DNA of 10,680 bases, from NCBI GenBank assembly GCA_902633535.1, contig CACPGM010000015.1, forward strand, positions 1-10,680, read 5' to 3'. Below are positions 7,122 to 10,680 of the stretch, in pieces. This stretch comes from an uncultured Pelagibacteraceae bacterium (GTDB taxonomy: Bacteria > Pseudomonadota > Alphaproteobacteria > Pelagibacterales > Pelagibacteraceae). Each line of letters starts with the position of its first letter. Position 1 is the first letter of the stretch. The translations under genes were made by a program, and so were the position numbers. The notes beneath the pieces were generated by a model that was given only the letters and a program-made list of their open reading frames with translations, was not told the origin of the DNA and made no database searches.

Positions 7122-7624
7122 AAGAAACTATTGAGAGAAATTATTTAGAGATAAGGTCTATAAATGCTCTAGTAGATAGTTCACCTCCGAGTCAAGAGTG
7201 CTCAATAAACATCGTAGAACCTGACGATTTTCAACTTAATAAGTTTTTTTATAAAAACATTGGTAAAAAGCATAGGTGGACAGACCGACTTATTTGGTCA
7301 GAAGAGAATTGGATCAAATATTCTTCTGATCCAAAAGTTGAAACATACGTTCTCAAAGTTAGGAATGAACTTGCAGGTTATTTTGAATTAATTATTCACC
7401 TAGATATTAAAGAAATTGAAATTGCATACTTTGGTTTATTAGAAGAATACCACAATAAAAAATTAGGTGGATATTTGCTTTCAACAGCAATAAAAAAATC
7501 TTTTAGAAAAAAAGATATTAAAAGGGTTTGGGTTCATACATGTACACTCGACCATAGAAATGCAATTAAAAATTACCTTTCAAGAGGTATGAAAATTTAT
7601 AAAAAAGAAATAGTTAAAATTTAA
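7118..7624 (+). CDS. GNAT family N-acetyltransferase, GTG start
   Basis: The 168-residue protein belongs to the GNAT superfamily, which transfers acetyl from acetyl-CoA to an amine; the acceptor is unknown. The conserved core is HRWTDRLIWSEENW (52-65), GYFELIIH (87-94), IEIAYFGLLEEYHNKKLGGYLL (100-121 region, the acetyl-CoA motif A) and RVWVHTCTLDHRNAIKNYLS (136-155, motif B), then RGMKIY. The usual Q/RxxGxG/A loop reads KKLGGY (115-120 region), so the last small residue is replaced by Tyr; the block otherwise matches a recognisable proteobacterial subfamily with the VWVHTCTLDH signature. GTG at 7118 overlaps the upstream stop (GTGA), giving coupled translation as the last gene of the his operon. 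It meets lolA tail to tail with a 4-base overlap. Confidence 0.85.
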   Translation: MKETIERNYLEIRSINALVDSSPPSQECSINIVEPDDFQLNKFFYKNIGKKHRWTDRLIWSEENWIKYSSDPKVETYVLKVRNELAGYFELIIHLDIKEIEIAYFGLLEEYHNKKLGGYLLSTAIKKSFRKKDIKRVWVHTCTLDHRNAIKNYLSRGMKIYKKEIVKI

Positions 7625-8172
7625 TTTAAAGATGGTAATTTAAAAATATTTTTTTTAAGTGTTTGATTTTTTTTTAAAAATGAAAGATATGTAATATTTA
7701 AATTTTGATAAATATCCAGAGTTTGCCATCCAATAAGATCAAAATTTTTTATATCAAAAAAAACATTAATTTCATTTTCATCTCTAAAAATTGTAAAATT
7801 TATAAACCTGTCATCAATAACTCTCTGTTTTAAAGATTGAATTTGATTTATTAAAAAATTTTTATCCAAAATATAATTTAGCGGGGTTCTTTTAATTGCA
7901 TATCGATAATAAATTCCATTTTTAGTTTTAATTACAAGTGATTTTCCATTTGAAACTAAAATTTTACCATTTAAATTGTTATACTTACAATAAATTTTTT
8001 TTGGATACTCAATAATACAATTCCCTGTTTCAACTTTACCATTAATATTTTGTTCAAAATTAAAGCTTAAATTTTTTGTATTTAATAGATTATTGATAAT
8101 ATTTTCTTTGATTGAGCTTAAAGCAACACTATTAAAATTAATTAATAAGAGTATTAATAAAATCTTTTTCAT
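7621..8172 (-). CDS. lolA: Outer-membrane lipoprotein carrier LolA
   Basis: LolA ferries lipoproteins across the periplasm from the LolCDE transporter to the outer membrane. The 183-residue precursor has a signal peptide (MKK then hydrophobic 4-18, likely cut near Ala17-Ser20). The mature part shows the unclosed beta-barrel pattern: LSFNFEQ (35-41), then the GKVETGNCIIEYPKKIYCKY stretch (45-64), SNGKSLVI (74-81), TPLNYIL (96-102), the W in DLIGWQTLDIYQNLNITYL (145-163), and a closing FKLPSL. The fold is recognisable though the sequence is diverged and Asn/Lys/Ile-rich. It sits directly downstream of ftsK, the same order as in E. coli and many alphaproteobacteria, and its ATG shares one base with the ftsK stop (TAATG). 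No lipobox is present, as expected for LolA. Confidence 0.85.
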   Translation of the reverse strand: MKKILLILLLINFNSVALSSIKENIINNLLNTKNLSFNFEQNINGKVETGNCIIEYPKKIYCKYNNLNGKILVSNGKSLVIKTKNGIYYRYAIKRTPLNYILDKNFLINQIQSLKQRVIDDRFINFTIFRDENEINVFFDIKNFDLIGWQTLDIYQNLNITYLSFLKKNQTLKKNIFKLPSLN

Positions 8173-10262
8173 TAAAGAACATCTCTTTTACCAACATGAT
8201 TAGCCTTACTTACGATACCTTCATCTTCCATCATATCTATAATTCTTGCTGCTCTATTGTAGCCAATTTGTAATTTTCTTTGTAAAAAAGATGTAGAAGC
8301 TTTTCTTTCTGATTTAATAATTTCCAATGCAGTTTGATAAAGGTCGTCTTTATCACTATTACTTTTTTGTATATCTCCAATCTCTTTTTCATCTGCAAAA
8401 TCTAATATCTCATCAACATAATCAGGCCCGGCTTGTAATCTTAAAAAATTATTGATTTTTTCTATTTCATTATCGGATACAAAAGGGGCATGAATTCTTA
8501 AAACCTTATTTGCAGAGGACATGTAAAGCATATCTCCTTTGCCAAGAAGTTGTTCGGCACCTTGCTCACCCAATATTGTTCTGCTATCTATTTTAGAAGT
8601 GACTTGAAATGAAATTCTTGTTGGAAAATTTGCTTTTATTGTACCAGTTATTACATCTACGCTAGGTCTTTGAGTGGCCATTATTATATGAATTCCAGCC
8701 GCTCTAGCCATTTGAGATAATTTTTGGATATAATTTTCAATTTCCTTACCAGCCACTAGCATTAAGTCAGACATCTCATCAACAACAACGACTATATAAG
8801 GCATCGGTAATTTATGTTTTGTATTATAACTATCAATGTTTCTAACACCTTCTTTTGTCATAAGTCGATATCTACTTTCCATCTCCTTAACAACCCAACC
8901 TAAAACTGATGCTGCTTTTTTTGCTTCAGTTATTACTGGGCATAACAAATGTGGGATACCCTCATATGTTGAAAGTTCTAACATTTTAGGATCTATTAAA
9001 ATAAATTTACACTTTTCTGGGCCGTGCCTGTAAAGAAGTGATAAAATGATTGTATTTATACAAACAGACTTACCAGATCCGGTTGTTCCAGCAATTAATA
9101 AGTGAGGCATTGAAGCCAGATCGCCAATCATTGGTACGCCTGAAATATTTTTACCTAAGGCAATTGGTAATTTAATCTCTTTCTTTTTAAAATCCCCATT
9201 ACTTAAAATTTCACTTAAATAAACATTTTCTCTCGAAGTGTTTGGCAATTCGATACCAATTGTATTACTGCCAGGTATAGTTGCGATACGAGCTGACTCT
9301 GAACTTGTATTTCGAGCTATATCATCTGATAGGTTAATTATTTTTGATACTTTGATCCCAGCAGCCGGTTCAAATTCGTTTAAAGTTACGACCGGACCAT
9401 GACTTACTTTTTTAATATTACCATTTACTCCAAAATCTAGTAAAATTTTTTCAAGAAACTCTGGTTCGTGAGCTTGGTTTTTATCAAAACTTCTCCTTTC
9501 CTTTTGTGTTGGTAATTTTAATAAATCTAACGTCGGAAGTTTGAATTTAAGTTTTTCATTTTCTTTAATCTTTTCAGCTTTAATAAAAGGTAGATCTTCT
9601 TGAATTAAATTTTTAATTTCATCTTGTGGAATATACTCACTAATAATTTCGCTTTTATCAGTATAAGATTTATTATTATCTTTAACAAAATAATTAAATA
9701 TTTTTCTTAAAAATTTCCAAATTTTTTTTGGATTAAAATTAATACTAATTAAAAAAAATCCTAAAACTAAAATAATTAAAAAATAATATGAAATACTTGG
9801 TTGTAAATTAATTAAATTAACAAAAAAAGTTTTAGTTAAATATTCACCAACAAATCCACCATTACCATTAATATAAAGTTCAAAAGCATTTTGATGAAAA
9901 AAACTAAAAAATAAAGTTCCCGAAATACAATAAAGAATGGCATAAAATATATTTTCAATTATTAAAAATAAGTCCTTGTTATTAAAAACATTAATTCCAG
10001 TTATAATTAAAGTAATAGACATTAAGAACGAAATTATTCCAATTGACTGAAAAAATAGATCTGAAACATAACTACCTTGAAACCCTAATAAATTTTGTAT
10101 TTCTGTACTTTCTGAAAAAATAAAATTTGGATCATTCGGGGAATAGGAGATCAAAGCAACTAATAGAAAAAAACCAACTAAGGTTATACTTGTCCCAAAA
10201 ATTTCAATCATTCTATTGATTGTAAATTGTAGAGCAGTATTAGCTATTTCTTTAATATTCAT
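8172..10262 (-). CDS. ftsK: DNA translocase FtsK
   Basis: FtsK is the septum-bound hexameric motor that pumps chromosomal DNA during division and activates XerCD recombination at dif. The 696-residue protein has four membrane segments (about 22-40, 70-91, 100-121 and 154-174), a charged linker (about 176-262), the alpha motor domain (from about 265, with GPVVTLNEFEPAAGIKVSKI at 289-308), the RecA-like beta domain with Walker A GTTGSGKS (392-399) and Walker B VVVVDE (491-496), the MATQRPSVDVITGTIKANFP block (528-547), and the winged-helix gamma domain (about 637-696, with YNRAARIIDMMEDEGIV) that in the family recognises orienting DNA motifs. It is much shorter than the 1329-residue E. coli protein because the linker is minimal. 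It heads an ftsK-lolA operon and is divergent from the ubiquinone-type monooxygenase. Confidence 0.97.
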   Translation of the reverse strand: MNIKEIANTALQFTINRMIEIFGTSITLVGFFLLVALISYSPNDPNFIFSESTEIQNLLGFQGSYVSDLFFQSIGIISFLMSITLIITGINVFNNKDLFLIIENIFYAILYCISGTLFFSFFHQNAFELYINGNGGFVGEYLTKTFFVNLINLQPSISYYFLIILVLGFFLISINFNPKKIWKFLRKIFNYFVKDNNKSYTDKSEIISEYIPQDEIKNLIQEDLPFIKAEKIKENEKLKFKLPTLDLLKLPTQKERRSFDKNQAHEPEFLEKILLDFGVNGNIKKVSHGPVVTLNEFEPAAGIKVSKIINLSDDIARNTSSESARIATIPGSNTIGIELPNTSRENVYLSEILSNGDFKKKEIKLPIALGKNISGVPMIGDLASMPHLLIAGTTGSGKSVCINTIILSLLYRHGPEKCKFILIDPKMLELSTYEGIPHLLCPVITEAKKAASVLGWVVKEMESRYRLMTKEGVRNIDSYNTKHKLPMPYIVVVVDEMSDLMLVAGKEIENYIQKLSQMARAAGIHIIMATQRPSVDVITGTIKANFPTRISFQVTSKIDSRTILGEQGAEQLLGKGDMLYMSSANKVLRIHAPFVSDNEIEKINNFLRLQAGPDYVDEILDFADEKEIGDIQKSNSDKDDLYQTALEIIKSERKASTSFLQRKLQIGYNRAARIIDMMEDEGIVSKANHVGKRDVL

Positions 10263-10284
10263 TTTAATGAATCAAATTTAACAC

Positions 10285-10311
10285 TTTGTATCATCTAATT
10301 TTTGTTGTTAA
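10285..10311 (-). promoter_or_regulatory. Weak candidate promoter for ftsK-lolA
   Basis: On the minus strand TTAACA (10311-10306) and TACAAA (10290-10285) are separated by 15 bases; the latter is preceded by TG one base upstream, as in extended -10 promoters. Both boxes are partial matches in very AT-rich DNA. The region overlaps the candidate promoter of the divergent gene. Confidence 0.22.
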
Positions 10312-10314
10312 AAT
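10286..10314 (+). promoter_or_regulatory. Candidate sigma-70 promoter for the UbiH/COQ6-type gene
   Basis: TTGTAT (10286-10291) and TAAAAT (10309-10314, 5 of 6 to consensus) are separated by 17 bases. Transcription would begin near 10321, only about 3 bases before the ATG at 10324, and no Shine-Dalgarno sequence is visible, so the mRNA may be leaderless. Confidence 0.4.
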
Positions 10315-10323
10315 TAATTTGTT

Positions 10324-10680
10324 ATGAAAGTTTGTATTATTGGAGATGGATTAGTTGCCTCAACACTAGCTAATGCGTTAATTAAAAAAGAATTATTAGT
10401 TGATATCGTATCAAATAAAAAAAGATACAGTTATGATAAAACAAGAACGTTAGGAATTTCAAAATCTAATATTGATTATTTCAATAGTGAAATAATAGAT
10501 ATAAAAAAAATATGTTGGCAAATAAAGAAGATAAAGGTTTTTACAGAAAAAATTTCATATGAGGAAGTTTTAAATTTTGAAAATAAAAGTTCTCAAATTT
10601 TTTCAATTATTAAAAATTATGAGTTGCATAAGTTATTAAAAAATAATTTAAAAAAAAGTAATTTAGTTAAATTTAGAAAA
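10324..10680 (+). CDS. UbiH/COQ6-type FAD monooxygenase, N-terminal part (cut by window edge)
   Basis: The 119 residues visible from ATG 10324 stay open to the window edge. They begin with a Rossmann-type FAD-binding strand and loop, MKVCIIGDGLVASTLANAL (1-19), where GDGLVAS stands for the usual GxGxxG/A with the last glycine replaced by Ala. The block KTRTLGISKSNIDYF (39-53) resembles the R-x-x-x-L/I-S-x-x-S/T segment near the flavin in UbiH, UbiF and COQ6 hydroxylases, and YELHKLL (99-105) resembles the 'hxR/HxxLxxxL' helix that follows. Family enzymes of about 390 residues hydroxylate the ubiquinone ring at the inner membrane. Which ring position this one acts on cannot be told from the fragment. 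The call is moderate because only the first third is visible. Confidence 0.65.
   Translation, partial: MKVCIIGDGLVASTLANALIKKELLVDIVSNKKRYSYDKTRTLGISKSNIDYFNSEIIDIKKICWQIKKIKVFTEKISYEEVLNFENKSSQIFSIIKNYELHKLLKNNLKKSNLVKFRK

Noticed and set aside
7636..7662. AT palindrome (AAAAATATTTTT and flanks) as a terminator of the his operon
   Set aside because: It has no GC-containing stem and no proper loop, and lies inside lolA coding sequence; in such AT-rich DNA it is not distinguishable from chance.
1..10680. A mobile element, defence cassette, CRISPR array or other novel multi-gene system
   Set aside because: Every long open frame belongs to a conserved core family in its usual order. There are no integrases, transposases, tRNA-adjacent insertions, spaced direct repeats of CRISPR type or composition shifts.

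Overview
The window looks like chromosomal core DNA of a SAR11-type alphaproteobacterium (Pelagibacterales). The evidence is very AT-rich sequence, extremely tight packing (about 212 of 10,680 bases, roughly 2%, lie outside genes, in three short divergent gaps plus gaps of 5 and 1 bases), Lys/Asn/Ile-rich proteins, and the order secB-fxsA-Tim44-smr-hslUV-hisBHAFE, which is an alphaproteobacterial arrangement. I see no RNA gene, mobile element, CRISPR array, phage gene or defence gene, and no gene-free stretch over 300 bases.

Layout. (1) 1-758, minus: fxsA followed by secB, which runs off the left edge. (2) 816-1826, plus: a Tim44-like membrane protein and an Smr-domain protein. (3) 1821-3709, minus: hslV then hslU, the two subunits of an ATP-dependent protease, with a heat-shock-type promoter in front. 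(4) 3798-7624, plus: a packed operon hisB-hisH-hisA-hisF-hisE, then a HIT-family protein and a GNAT acetyltransferase. (5) 7621-10262, minus: ftsK then lolA. (6) 10324 to the right edge, plus: the start of a UbiH/COQ6-type FAD monooxygenase.

How the genes work together. HisB, HisH, HisA, HisF and HisE cover five consecutive or near-consecutive histidine steps; hisG, hisI, hisC, hisD and the phosphatase must be elsewhere. HslU unfolds substrates for the HslV peptidase. SecB, FxsA, Tim44-like and LolA proteins all concern the envelope or protein export, and FtsK moves DNA at the division septum.

The most interesting signals are small and regulatory: a good match to a sigma-32 (RpoH) promoter just ahead of hslV; a 41-base inverted repeat filling most of the 57-base gap between fxsA and the Tim44 gene; promoter-like boxes so close to start codons that several mRNAs may be leaderless; and two convergent gene pairs whose stop codons share a palindrome (TTATAA, TTAA). 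I did not find a novel multi-gene system; this is a conserved, streamlined core region.
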